Shown in pieces: positions 56,629 through 64,000 of a DNA stretch of 64,000 bases. The notes beneath the pieces were generated by a model. That model was not told the DNA's origin. It did not search any database and saw only the letters and a program-made list of their open reading frames with translations. The DNA lies in contig JALNTX010000008.1 in assembly GCA_035726825.1 (NCBI GenBank), positions 248,001-312,000 of the forward strand, given 5' to 3'. Source of the DNA: Pseudocitrobacter sp913778145. Its GTDB lineage: Bacteria; Pseudomonadota; Gammaproteobacteria; Enterobacterales; Enterobacteriaceae. Every line of letters begins with the position of its first letter. Within the stretch, counting starts at the first letter, position 1. The translations under genes were made by a program, and so were the position numbers.

Positions 56629-56662
56629 AAGCCCCCGGAGGAATCAATTCCGGGGCTTTCTT
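56629..56662 (+). terminator. Terminator of ppsA
   Basis: CCCCGGA (56633-56639) pairs with TCCGGGG (56649-56655), extended by GC/AT pairs around one bulge, with a T-rich tail. Confidence 0.85.
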
Positions 56663-56719
56663 CTTTTACGATGCCTACCCGCCTTAGTCTGCGATCGCTC
56701 ACACTCTCGCAACACATCA

Positions 56720-56863
56720 TTGATTAATGAAGCCGTAAATGCTGCGCAGGACAGCCATGTGGCGCAAATGTACGTGCGCGACAACATCGCTTCGATGATT
56801 CAGCCTCATCAGGAAAGAAAAGCCTTCACGCGTGTGGCACTGGCACATGATGAGCCAGTGTGA
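56720..56863 (+). pseudogene. Open 47-codon stretch without ATG, possible gene remnant
   Basis: Between the ppsA terminator and RprA, a frame runs from a TTG to TGA and reads protein-like (INEAVNAAQDSHVAQMYVRD, then RKAFTRVALAHDEPV). The composition is plausible but I recognise no family and there is no clear ribosome site. It may be the tail of a lost gene. Confidence 0.25.
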
Positions 56864-56874
56864 TGTGAAGTGAT

Positions 56875-56980
56875 AAAAAAAAGCCCATCGTGGGAGATGG
56901 GCAAAGACTACACACAGCAATTCATTGTTTCACTCAGGGGATTTCCATGTTTATAAATCAAGCTGTTGATTTATAACCGT
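56875..56980 (-). ncRNA. rprA: Small regulatory RNA RprA
   Basis: The 106 bases read on the minus strand match E. coli RprA nearly throughout: 5' ACGGTTATAAATCAAC, the conserved GGAAATCCCCTGAGTGAAAC centre, and a 3' terminator GCCCATC/GATGGGC with a T run. RprA pairs with the rpoS leader through Hfq to raise RpoS translation. It lies after ydiK on the same strand, as in E. coli. Confidence 0.95.
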
Positions 56981-56986
56981 GTCCTA

Positions 56987-57029
56987 ATAGTAGGCATGCG
57001 ACATTTTCACGTCGATCGGATTCGTCTCA
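56987..57029 (-). promoter_or_regulatory. rprA promoter with candidate RcsB box
   Basis: The -10 TACTAT (complement 56987-56992) is six bases before the RNA start. The -35 is poor, as expected of an activator-dependent promoter. TGAGACGAATC (complement 57019-57029) lies where the Rcs-dependent site of E. coli rprA is found. Confidence 0.65.
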
Positions 57030-57069
57030 ATAGTTAAAATAGTGTGAATGATTTTTGGCTGGAGTAGGT

Positions 57070-57097
57070 ACGGATGCCATCATTTGATGGCATCCGT
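57070..57097. other. Perfect 12-bp hairpin between ydiK and rprA
   Basis: ACGGATGCCATC pairs fully with GATGGCATCCGT around a four-base loop, with no T run on either side. It could stop ribonucleases at the ydiK mRNA end or act as a protein site. Confidence 0.6.
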
Positions 57098-57151
57098 TAA
57101 CATAACAACGCTTTATTGATTAGAAATACTTAAGTGGGAGAGTTGGGGGAA

Positions 57152-58273
57152 TTACGCTTTTTTCTCTCCGCTCATATCAAACTGCTGCAACTCTTCCAGC
57201 ACCTGGTCCGGGTCGGTCGTCGGAGGGGGTACTTCATGCATCCACGCATCAAACAGACGCCAGGAGACCGCCAGCACCACCGGGCCAATAAACAGGCCAA
57301 TCATGCCGAATGCCACCAGGCCACCGATAACGCCGGAGAGAATCAGAATCATCGGCAGATCGGCGCCCATGCGAATCAGCACCGGTCGGATAAAGTTATC
57401 CATAGTGCCTACCACGCAGCTCCACACCAGCAGCACGGTGCCCCAGGTGGTATCTCCGGTCCAGTAGAGCCAGATGATTGACGGAACCAGTACGATTAGC
57501 GGACCAAGCTGAACCAGACAGGAGAAAATCATCACCACGGTTAACAGCGTGGCATACGGCACGCCAGTGATAGCCAGACCGATACCGCCGAGGATCGCCT
57601 GCGTTAACGCGGTTACCACCACACCTAGCGCAACGGCGCGAATGGCCTGGCCTGCCAGCAATACGGCGGCATCACCGCGTTTTGACGCCAAACGCGTTGC
57701 GAAGTAGCGAATGCCAAAGGCGACTTTTTCACCCTGCCAGTAAAGCAGCGCGCTGAATAACAGCATTAATCCGCAGTGCAGCAGGAAACGACCAATGTGC
57801 GCGGCCTGGCCGACAAACCATGTGGTGGTGGTGCCGATATAGGGGCGGACTTTCGCCATAATCGCGCTGCCGCCCATATCCAACAGGCTGTGCCAGCCCT
57901 GATAAAGCTTCGCGCCGACAAAAGGAATACTGTTCAGCCAGGCGAGGTCAGGCAGTTCCAGCGTACCCGAGGTAATGTCATGAATCAGCGGCGCGCTGCC
58001 ATCGACGACGCTATTGACCAACAAGGCGATGGGAATGACGAACAGTAAAAAGAGCAGCAGTGTCATCACCAGCACGGCCAGACCGCGGCGGCCAAACAGC
58101 ATGCGTTGCAGGCGGAGCAGTACCGGCCAGGTGGCGATGACGATCGTTGCCGCCCAGGCAAAGCCCAGAATAAACGGCTGAATAATCCATAAACAAGCGA
58201 CGATCATCAGAGCCAGAAACAGCACTGATAACAGTATTTGCGGTATATCGCGAGGACGTTGAAGCGTACTCAT
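57152..58273 (-). CDS. ydiK: AI-2E-family transporter YdiK
   Basis: A 373-residue inner-membrane protein of the AI-2 exporter/PerM (UPF0118) family with about eight helices; the substrate is unproven. Conserved stretches such as QLGPLIVLVPSIIWLYWTGD and VLSGVIGGLVAFGMIGLFIGPV-like sequence near the C-terminus identify the family. It is divergent from ydiJ. Confidence 0.93.
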   Translation of the reverse strand: MSTLQRPRDIPQILLSVLFLALMIVACLWIIQPFILGFAWAATIVIATWPVLLRLQRMLFGRRGLAVLVMTLLLFLLFVIPIALLVNSVVDGSAPLIHDITSGTLELPDLAWLNSIPFVGAKLYQGWHSLLDMGGSAIMAKVRPYIGTTTTWFVGQAAHIGRFLLHCGLMLLFSALLYWQGEKVAFGIRYFATRLASKRGDAAVLLAGQAIRAVALGVVVTALTQAILGGIGLAITGVPYATLLTVVMIFSCLVQLGPLIVLVPSIIWLYWTGDTTWGTVLLVWSCVVGTMDNFIRPVLIRMGADLPMILILSGVIGGLVAFGMIGLFIGPVVLAVSWRLFDAWMHEVPPPTTDPDQVLEELQQFDMSGEKKA

Positions 58274-58423
58274 ATCTCAAATTTACCTTCTTCTGTACGC
58301 CAGAACGCTGGCGCGGCGTAAACCCTGTTATTGATAATAATATCAATCCATTTAGGGGGCCGATTTTGCACTTAAATCTACCGGGCGCATAAGAAAAAAA
58401 TGTGATACAACGTTGAATGCACT

Positions 58424-58439
58424 ACGCAAACGATTAAAC
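58424..58439. promoter_or_regulatory. Candidate PurR box between ydiK and ydiJ
   Basis: ACGCAAACGATTAAAC matches the left arm and centre of the purine operator (ACGCAAACGTTTTCGT type). ydiK is listed as a PurR target in E. coli as I recall it; binding here is inferred. Confidence 0.5.
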
Positions 58440-58509
58440 ATGCGCTTCTCGCCCATGGCGACGCTGCGCGTGTATAACAACACTCACTATTCAGACAGGG
58501 TCAAGCGTC

Positions 58510-61500
58510 ATGATCCCACAGATTTCTCAGGCACCGGGCGTCGTTCAACTGGTGCTGAATTATTTGCAAGCACTGGAGCAACAAGGTTTTACTGGCGATA
58601 CCGCCACGCGATATGCCGACCGGCTGACGATGGCGACCGATAACAGCGTGTATCAACTGCTACCGGATGCGGTGGTGTTCCCGCGTTCCACGGCGGACGT
58701 GGCCCTGCTGGCCCGACTGGCGGCGGAAGAGCGTTTTCAGTCGCTCATCTTCACCCCGCGCGGCGGCGGCACCGGCACTAACGGGCAGGCGCTGAATCAG
58801 GGCATCATTATTGATATGTCCCGCTATATGAACCGCATCATTGAAATCAATCCCGAAGAGGGTTGGGTGCGGGTCGAAGCCGGTGTTATCAAAGATCAAC
58901 TGAATCAATATCTCAAACCTTACGGTTATTTTTTCGCACCGGAACTGTCGACCAGTAACCGTGCCACGCTGGGCGGCATGATCAATACCGACGCCTCCGG
59001 TCAGGGCTCGCTGGTCTACGGCAAAACGTCCGATCACGTGTTAGGCGTGCGTGCCGTGCTGCTCGGCGGCGATATTCTCGATACCCAACCGGTTCCGGTC
59101 TCGCTGGCGGAAACGCTGGCGAAAGAGCAGTCCGCCTCCGGGCGCATTTACCGCACGGTATTTGAAGGGTGTCGCGCGAATCGTCAGCTCATCATCGATA
59201 AGTTTCCAAAACTTAACCGCTTCCTGACCGGTTACGATCTGCGTCACGTCTTCAACGACGAGATGACCGAATTTGACTTAACCCGCATTCTCACCGGCTC
59301 AGAAGGGACGCTGGCGTTTATTACCGAAGCGCGGCTGGATATCACTCCGCTGCCGAAGGTGCGTCGTCTGGTGAATATTAAGTACGACTCGTTCAACTCA
59401 GCGCTGCGCAATGCGCCGTTTATGGTGGAAGCCCGCGCCCTATCGGTGGAAACCGTCGACTCAAAAGTGCTGAACCTGGCGCGGGAAGACATTGTCTGGC
59501 ATTCGGTCAGTGAACTGATCACCGATGTGCCCGATAAAGAGATGCTCGGCCTGAATATTGTCGAATTTGCCGGTGACGACGAAGCGCTGATTGAAGAGCA
59601 AGTCACATCGTTATGCCAGCGTCTGGACGCGCTTATCGCGAATCAGGAAGGTGGGGTGATTGGCTGGCAGCGCTGCAATGAGCTTGACGGTATCGAGCGC
59701 ATCTACGCGATGCGTAAAAAGGCGGTCGGCCTGCTGGGCAATGCGAAAGGCGCGGCGAAGCCGATTCCGTTTGCCGAAGATACCTGCGTGCCGCCGGAGC
59801 ATCTGGCGGATTACATCGTTGAGTTTCGCGCGTTACTCGACAGCCACGGTCTGAGCTACGGCATGTTTGGTCATGTCGATGCGGGGGTACTGCACGTGCG
59901 CCCGGCGCTGGATATGTGCGACCCGCAACAAGAAATTTTAATGAAGCAGATCTCCGACGATGTGGTGGCGCTCACCGCGAAATACGGTGGCCTGCTGTGG
60001 GGCGAGCACGGGAAAGGCTTCCGCGCAGAATACAGCCCGGCATTTTTCGGCGATGCGCTGTACGGCGAGCTGCGGAAGGTCAAAGCAGCGTTTGACCCGC
60101 TTAACCGCTTAAACCCTGGAAAAATCTGCCCGCCGGAAGGCGTGGATGCGCCGATGATGAAAGTGGATGCGGTGAAACGCGGCACTTTTGATAGGCAAAT
60201 CCCGATTGCTGTGCGATCCTCCTGGCGCGGGGCGATGGAGTGTAATGGCAACGGCTTATGTTTTAACTTCGATGCCAAAAGCCCGATGTGCCCGTCAATG
60301 AAGATAACCAACGATCGTATTCATTCGCCGAAAGGGCGCGCCACGCTGGTACGTGAATGGTTGCGTTTGTTGGCCGATCGTGGTGTCGATCCGTTACTGC
60401 TGGAGAAAGAACTGCCGGGTAAACGCGCCAGCCTGCGTTCACTGATTGAGCGCACCCGCAACAGCTGGCACGCGCGTAAGGGCGAATACGATTTCTCTCA
60501 CGAAGTGAAAGAGGCGATGTCGGGCTGTCTGGCCTGTAAAGCCTGTTCTACCCAATGCCCAATCAAAATTGATGTGCCGGATTTCCGCGCACGTTTCTTA
60601 CAGCTTTATCACACGCGTTATCTGCGTCCGGTACGCGATCATCTGGTGGCGACGGTTGAAAGCTATGCGCCTTTAATGGCGCGCGCGCCGAAAACCTTCA
60701 ACTTCTTTATGAGCCAGCCGCTGGTGCGTAAGCTGTCGGAAAAACACATCGGTATGATTGATTTGCCGATGCTCTCCGCGCCGTCGTTGCAAAAGCAGAT
60801 GATTTCGCACCGTTCCGCCAATATGACGCTGGAGCAGTTGGAAGCGTTAACGCCTGAGCAAAAAGCGATGACCGTGCTGGTGGTGCAGGATCCCTTCACC
60901 AGCTACTACGATGCACAGGTGGTGGCCGACTTTATTCGTCTGATAGATAAACTCGGCCTGCAACCCGTTCTGCTGCCGTTCTCACCCAATGGCAAAGCAC
61001 AGCATATTAAAGGCTTCGTTACGCGCTTTACCAAAACCGCCCGCAAAACGGCGGAGTATCTGAACCGCGTGGCGGGGCTGGGCATTCCTATGGTAGGCGT
61101 CGATCCGGCGCTGGTGCTGTGTTACCGCGATGAATACAAGCAGGTGCTGGGCGATGAACGTGGCGACTTCCACGTCATGCTGGTGCATGAATGGCTGCCT
61201 CAGGCGCTGGAGGGTATCGATAGCCACGAATCCGGCGGTGAGCCCTGGTATCTCTTTGGTCACTGTACGGAAGTCACCGCGCTGCCTTCCGCGCCAAAAC
61301 AGTGGGCGTCGATATTCGCCCGGTTTGGGGCGAAGCTGGAAAACGTCAACGTCGGCTGCTGCGGGATGGCGGGCACCTATGGTCATGAGAAGAAAAACCA
61401 TAAAAACTCGCTGGGGATTTATGCGTTATCATGGCAGCAGGCCATGCAACGCCTGCCACGTAATCGCTGTCTGGCAACCGGATACTCATGCCGTAGTCAG

Positions 61501-61566
61501 GTGAAGCGCGTGGAAGGTAATGGCGTTCGTCACCCGTTACAGGCACTTCTGGAGATTATTGGATGA
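58510..61566 (+). CDS. ydiJ: FAD-linked D-2-hydroxyglutarate dehydrogenase YdiJ
   Basis: A 1018-residue flavin and iron-sulfur enzyme, the E. coli length; family members oxidise D-2-hydroxyglutarate. The N-terminal FAD-binding type 4 domain contains FTPRGGGTGTNGQALNQG and STSNRATLGGMINTDASGQG. An FAD-oxidase C domain includes the histidines in MFGHVDAGVLHVRP. A 4Fe-4S domain has CLACKACSTQCP. A C-terminal CCG domain carries GCCGMAGTYGHE. Its stop overlaps the menI start. Confidence 0.95.
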   Translation: MIPQISQAPGVVQLVLNYLQALEQQGFTGDTATRYADRLTMATDNSVYQLLPDAVVFPRSTADVALLARLAAEERFQSLIFTPRGGGTGTNGQALNQGIIIDMSRYMNRIIEINPEEGWVRVEAGVIKDQLNQYLKPYGYFFAPELSTSNRATLGGMINTDASGQGSLVYGKTSDHVLGVRAVLLGGDILDTQPVPVSLAETLAKEQSASGRIYRTVFEGCRANRQLIIDKFPKLNRFLTGYDLRHVFNDEMTEFDLTRILTGSEGTLAFITEARLDITPLPKVRRLVNIKYDSFNSALRNAPFMVEARALSVETVDSKVLNLAREDIVWHSVSELITDVPDKEMLGLNIVEFAGDDEALIEEQVTSLCQRLDALIANQEGGVIGWQRCNELDGIERIYAMRKKAVGLLGNAKGAAKPIPFAEDTCVPPEHLADYIVEFRALLDSHGLSYGMFGHVDAGVLHVRPALDMCDPQQEILMKQISDDVVALTAKYGGLLWGEHGKGFRAEYSPAFFGDALYGELRKVKAAFDPLNRLNPGKICPPEGVDAPMMKVDAVKRGTFDRQIPIAVRSSWRGAMECNGNGLCFNFDAKSPMCPSMKITNDRIHSPKGRATLVREWLRLLADRGVDPLLLEKELPGKRASLRSLIERTRNSWHARKGEYDFSHEVKEAMSGCLACKACSTQCPIKIDVPDFRARFLQLYHTRYLRPVRDHLVATVESYAPLMARAPKTFNFFMSQPLVRKLSEKHIGMIDLPMLSAPSLQKQMISHRSANMTLEQLEALTPEQKAMTVLVVQDPFTSYYDAQVVADFIRLIDKLGLQPVLLPFSPNGKAQHIKGFVTRFTKTARKTAEYLNRVAGLGIPMVGVDPALVLCYRDEYKQVLGDERGDFHVMLVHEWLPQALEGIDSHESGGEPWYLFGHCTEVTALPSAPKQWASIFARFGAKLENVNVGCCGMAGTYGHEKKNHKNSLGIYALSWQQAMQRLPRNRCLATGYSCRSQVKRVEGNGVRHPLQALLEIIG

Positions 61567-61973
61567 TTTGGAGACGACAGACGACCCTCGACGCCCTGAA
61601 TGCGATGAATGAAGGGACGATGATGGCGCTGCTGGATATTCGCTATGTTGCGTTAACCGATGATGCGCTTGAGGCGACCATGCCTGTTGATCATCGAACG
61701 CATCAGCCATTCGGTTTGTTGCATGGTGGGGCGTCGGTCGTTCTGGCCGAGACGTTGGGTTCAATGGCGGGCTATCTTTGTACTGAAGGCGAGCAAAAAG
61801 TGGTCGGTCTGGAAATTAACGCCAACCATATTCGCGCGGTACGCAGCGGGCGCGTACGCGGCGTCTGTAAAGCTATTCATACCGGACGGCGAAGCCAGGT
61901 GTGGCAAATCGAAATATTCGATGAAGAAGGGCGCTTATGTTGTACATCGCGTCTGACGACGGCGGTAATTTAA
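61563..61973 (+). CDS. menI: 1,4-dihydroxy-2-naphthoyl-CoA thioesterase MenI
   Basis: A hot-dog-fold thioesterase that releases DHNA from its CoA ester in menaquinone synthesis. The 136 residues match E. coli YdiI/MenI. The active-site region QPFGLLHGGASVVLAETLGS has Gln, His and the catalytic Glu at about residue 63. It is coupled to ydiJ by an ATGA overlap. Menaquinone also serves the nitrate reductase encoded at the left of the window. Confidence 0.96.
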   Translation: MIWRRQTTLDALNAMNEGTMMALLDIRYVALTDDALEATMPVDHRTHQPFGLLHGGASVVLAETLGSMAGYLCTEGEQKVVGLEINANHIRAVRSGRVRGVCKAIHTGRRSQVWQIEIFDEEGRLCCTSRLTTAVI

Positions 61974-61976
61974 ACG

Positions 61977-62008
61977 AAAAAAAGGCTCAATGATGGGCCT
62001 TTTTTTTA
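61977..62008 (+). terminator. Terminator of ydiJ-menI
   Basis: Stem 61982-61989 with 61994-62001 around ATGA, flanked by A and T runs. Confidence 0.9.
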
Positions 62009-62048
62009 TACCATTAAGACAACTGAATGACACAAATAATAATCGTAC

Positions 62049-62369
62049 TCAACGATAGGAAATACTCGTAAGATAGACATTATTGGCTTTATTAATAATC
62101 TGCGTTTTGATTTCGCTGATGGTCGATTCTTGTTGCGTATTTGTCACTCCTTCAGTCGCGACGGCATAACGCTTTCTTTGCCCATTATGGCGGCATAGCA
62201 GGTGTGACTGGTTAAAGCCGGTTTCAATCACGCAGGGAACATCAACCACGGCACCACGGATAGTTAATGTTCCTGATAATTCAGCATGTAAACTAAACGC
62301 CGTTAAAAACAGAAAGGGAATAAAAATTAAGCGCTGAAATTTAATTTTATTGAATATAGCGTAAAACAT
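62049..62369 (-). CDS. Short secreted protein with fimbrial-subunit-like features
   Basis: A 106-residue protein. AAGGAG (complement 62380-62385) lies ten bases before the chosen ATG; the frame extends 22 codons further without support. The N-terminus is basic then hydrophobic (FQRLIFIPFLFLTAFSLHA), a signal peptide. The mature part begins ELSGTLTIRGAVVDVPCVIE, like the first strand of type 1 pilins with its cysteine, has a second cysteine (LLCRHN) and ends VYLTSISYR, like a pilin C-terminal strand. It is shorter than true subunits and no chaperone or usher is near. Confidence 0.6.
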   Translation of the reverse strand: MFYAIFNKIKFQRLIFIPFLFLTAFSLHAELSGTLTIRGAVVDVPCVIETGFNQSHLLCRHNGQRKRYAVATEGVTNTQQESTISEIKTQIINKANNVYLTSISYR

Positions 62370-62934
62370 AATCGCGATACTCCTTGGGTACGTTTTTATA
62401 AATAGTCGTGTTTTATTTTTAAGTCCTGGCATCAATCTATTTCATCGTTGTGATATCCACTTTGATATAAATCACATTCACTGTTAAACAATTACTTTAA
62501 ATGCATCTTTTACAGAATATTGATGATAATCAAACATGCAAAATATCTGCTATTTGTAGAAATTGATCTGAATCCAGAGGGTTAATAAATAAGCATAAAA
62601 GACATAATAAATATAGGGGTATTAACCCTGCGTAAGGGGATGGCTGCTGCCAGTCAGAAAAGGGCAGCAAAAGCTATCAAATAAATAGGCATTAGCGATG
62701 CATGTTTAATGTATCAACCACTTCCGGTGGTTACTCCTGCTTTATCTTTTGTTTTTCAATATGTTGCAAAAAAATATCTCTCCCGGTTGCCCTCACAATC
62801 AGGGTCTATGCTTATAAAAAGCCACTGTAAAACGGGTCTGAGGGTAATACCCCTGTTGCAGATGGGTTGAAGTGATAATCATTATCACTAACATAGTGTT
62901 ATGCCTTCGATGGCTTAACCGATGAGGTAGACCA
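62370..62934. promoter_or_regulatory. Upstream region of the suf operon
   Basis: About 565 AT-rich bases. The left part holds the promoter of the fimbrial-like gene. The right part must hold the sufA promoter, where E. coli has OxyR, IHF, IscR and Fur sites; only the Fur box (62871-62889) is clear by eye. A small ACCAC/GTGGT hairpin followed by T-rich DNA lies at about 62715-62760. Confidence 0.55.
62871..62889. promoter_or_regulatory. Fur box of sufA
   Basis: AGTGATAATCATTATCACT is a perfect 19-base palindrome, near-ideal for Fur, 46 bases before sufA. It represses the suf operon when iron is plentiful. Confidence 0.93.
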
Positions 62935-63303
62935 ATGGAAGTAGATTCTGGAACGTTTGATCCCAATGATTTTGCCTGGCGTGGTTTGACGTTGACGCCT
63001 GCAGCAGCCACACAAATTCGCAATCTGGTCAGCAAGCAGCCAGGCATGCAGGGCGTGCGCCTTAGCGTGAAGCAGACCGGCTGTGCCGGATTTGGCTACG
63101 TGCTGGATACGGTAACTGAGCCGCATGCTGACGACCTGATGTTTGAAGCCGATGGCGCAAAATTGTGGGTGCCCCTTTCGGCAATGCCGTTTATCGACGG
63201 TACCGAAGTGGACTATGTGCGCGAAGGTTTAAATCAAATATTTAAATTCCATAACCCGAAAGCGCAGAACGAATGCGGCTGCGGCGAAAGTTTTGGGGTA
63301 TAG
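62935..63303 (+). CDS. sufA: Iron-sulfur carrier SufA
   Basis: A-type carrier that passes Fe-S clusters from SufBCD to target proteins under iron limitation or oxidative stress. The 122 residues match E. coli. The three conserved cysteines are visible: one in KQTGCAGFGY (about residue 50) and two in NECGCGES near the C-terminus. First gene of sufABCDSE. Confidence 0.97.
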   Translation: MEVDSGTFDPNDFAWRGLTLTPAAATQIRNLVSKQPGMQGVRLSVKQTGCAGFGYVLDTVTEPHADDLMFEADGAKLWVPLSAMPFIDGTEVDYVREGLNQIFKFHNPKAQNECGCGESFGV

Positions 63304-63314
63304 GCGGTACGATG

Positions 63315-64000
63315 ATGACACGCAATACTGAAGCAACTGACGATGTCAAAACCTGGACCGGCGGCCCGCTGAACTACAAAGAGGGCTTCTTCACCCAGCT
63401 GCAAACCGACGAGCTGGCAAAGGGCATTAATGAAGAGGTGGTCCGCGCGATTTCGGCGAAACGCAATGAGCCTGACTGGATGCTCGAATTTCGACTGAAC
63501 GCCTTCCACGCCTGGGAGCAGATGAAAGAGCCGCACTGGCTGAAGGCGAACTATGCTTCGCTCAATTATCAGGATTACAGCTACTATTCTGCGCCGTCCT
63601 GCGGCAACTGTGATGAAACCTGTGCCTCTGAACCGGGCGCGGTGCAGCAGACGGGCGCCAATACTTTTCTCACCGACGAAGTCGAAGCGGCGTTTGATCA
63701 GCTCGGCGTACCGGTGCGCGAAGGCAAAGAAGTGGCCGTCGATGCCATTTTTGACTCGGTTTCTGTGGCAACCACCTACCGGGAAAAACTCTCTGAGCAG
63801 GGCATTATCTTCTGTTCATTTGGCGAAGCGATTCACGATCACCCGGAACTGGTGAAACAGTACCTGGGCACCGTGGTGCCGTCGAACGATAACTTTTTTG
63901 CTGCGCTGAATGCGGCAGTAGCGTCAGATGGCACCTTCATCTACATCCCGAAAGGCGTGCGCTGCCCGATGGAGCTATCGACCTATTTTCGCATTAACGC
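63315..64000 (+). CDS. sufB: Fe-S cluster scaffold subunit SufB (5' part)
   Basis: The first 228 codons of SufB; the rest lies beyond the window. SufB with SufC and SufD builds Fe-S clusters from sulfur delivered by SufSE. The visible part is nearly identical to E. coli (NTEATDDVKTWTGGPLNYKEG, YYSAPSCGNCDETCASEPGA) with the N-terminal CxxCxxxC group. Two ATGs are adjacent (63312 and 63315); I use the second because homologues begin M-x-RNTEA. It follows sufA by 11 bases. Confidence 0.95.
   Translation, partial: MTRNTEATDDVKTWTGGPLNYKEGFFTQLQTDELAKGINEEVVRAISAKRNEPDWMLEFRLNAFHAWEQMKEPHWLKANYASLNYQDYSYYSAPSCGNCDETCASEPGAVQQTGANTFLTDEVEAAFDQLGVPVREGKEVAVDAIFDSVSVATTYREKLSEQGIIFCSFGEAIHDHPELVKQYLGTVVPSNDNFFAALNAAVASDGTFIYIPKGVRCPMELSTYFRIN

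Noticed and set aside
62715..62760. Small RNA terminator upstream of sufA
   Set aside because: The stem is only five base pairs and the T-rich part is broken up, so it is too weak to call.

Overview
The window is a chromosomal segment of a gamma-proteobacterium of the family Enterobacteriaceae. Nearly every protein is the same length as, and close to identical with, its Escherichia coli/Salmonella counterpart. The intergenic palindromic repeats and some gene contents (a Kv-type channel after oppF, no kch beside clsA) point to a relative such as Enterobacter, Lelliottia, Kluyvera or Klebsiella rather than E. coli itself; the genus cannot be fixed from the sequence alone.

Layout. 1-9 kb: the nitrate respiration locus, with the 5' end of narX, then narK and narGHJI, with FNR and NarL sites at the expected spacings. 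9-10 kb: two tRNA-Tyr genes inside a repeat cluster (tyrT/tyrV type). 10-20 kb: purU, ychJ, rssA-rssB (RpoS turnover), galU, hns, tdk, adhE, ychE. 21-27 kb: the oppABCDF oligopeptide importer. 27-31 kb: a voltage-gated-type K+ channel, yciU, clsA, yciY, yciI and tonB.

At about 31.25 kb the gene order changes compared with E. coli. tonB is followed directly by yniA-ydiZ-pfkB, and from there to the end the window runs as the reverse complement of the E. coli 38-minute region. This fits one inversion across the replication terminus with breakpoints tonB|yciA and yniA|yniB. Between ydiY and thrS lies an accessory patch (34.8-38.4 kb): a small secreted protein, a hiuH remnant, a decayed tRNA-like element, yagU, a nonsense-broken phage-type holin, and an AT-rich DUF3290-DUF421 membrane gene pair.

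38.5-46 kb is the translation cluster thrS-infC-rpmI-rplT-pheM-pheS-pheT-ihfA with its classical controls: a tRNA-mimic thrS operator, an AUU start for infC, and the pheM attenuator. 46-64 kb carries btuC-btuE-btuD, nlpC, ydiV, selO (ydiU), hemP with a tandem duplication of its 3' end, aroH with a TrpR operator, the divergent ppsR/ppsA pair, the RprA small RNA, ydiK, ydiJ-menI, a short fimbrial-like gene, and the start of the suf operon behind a perfect Fur box.

Taken together this is core genome for anaerobic respiration and fermentation (nar, adhE), gluconeogenesis (ppsA/ppsR), iron and haem/B12 uptake (tonB, hemP, btu, suf), translation, and envelope functions. The most unusual parts are the rearrangement junction, the tRNA-Tyr repeat cluster with compensatory base changes, the decayed phage-like patch with its DUF cargo, and a terminator-like hairpin just before ydiY.
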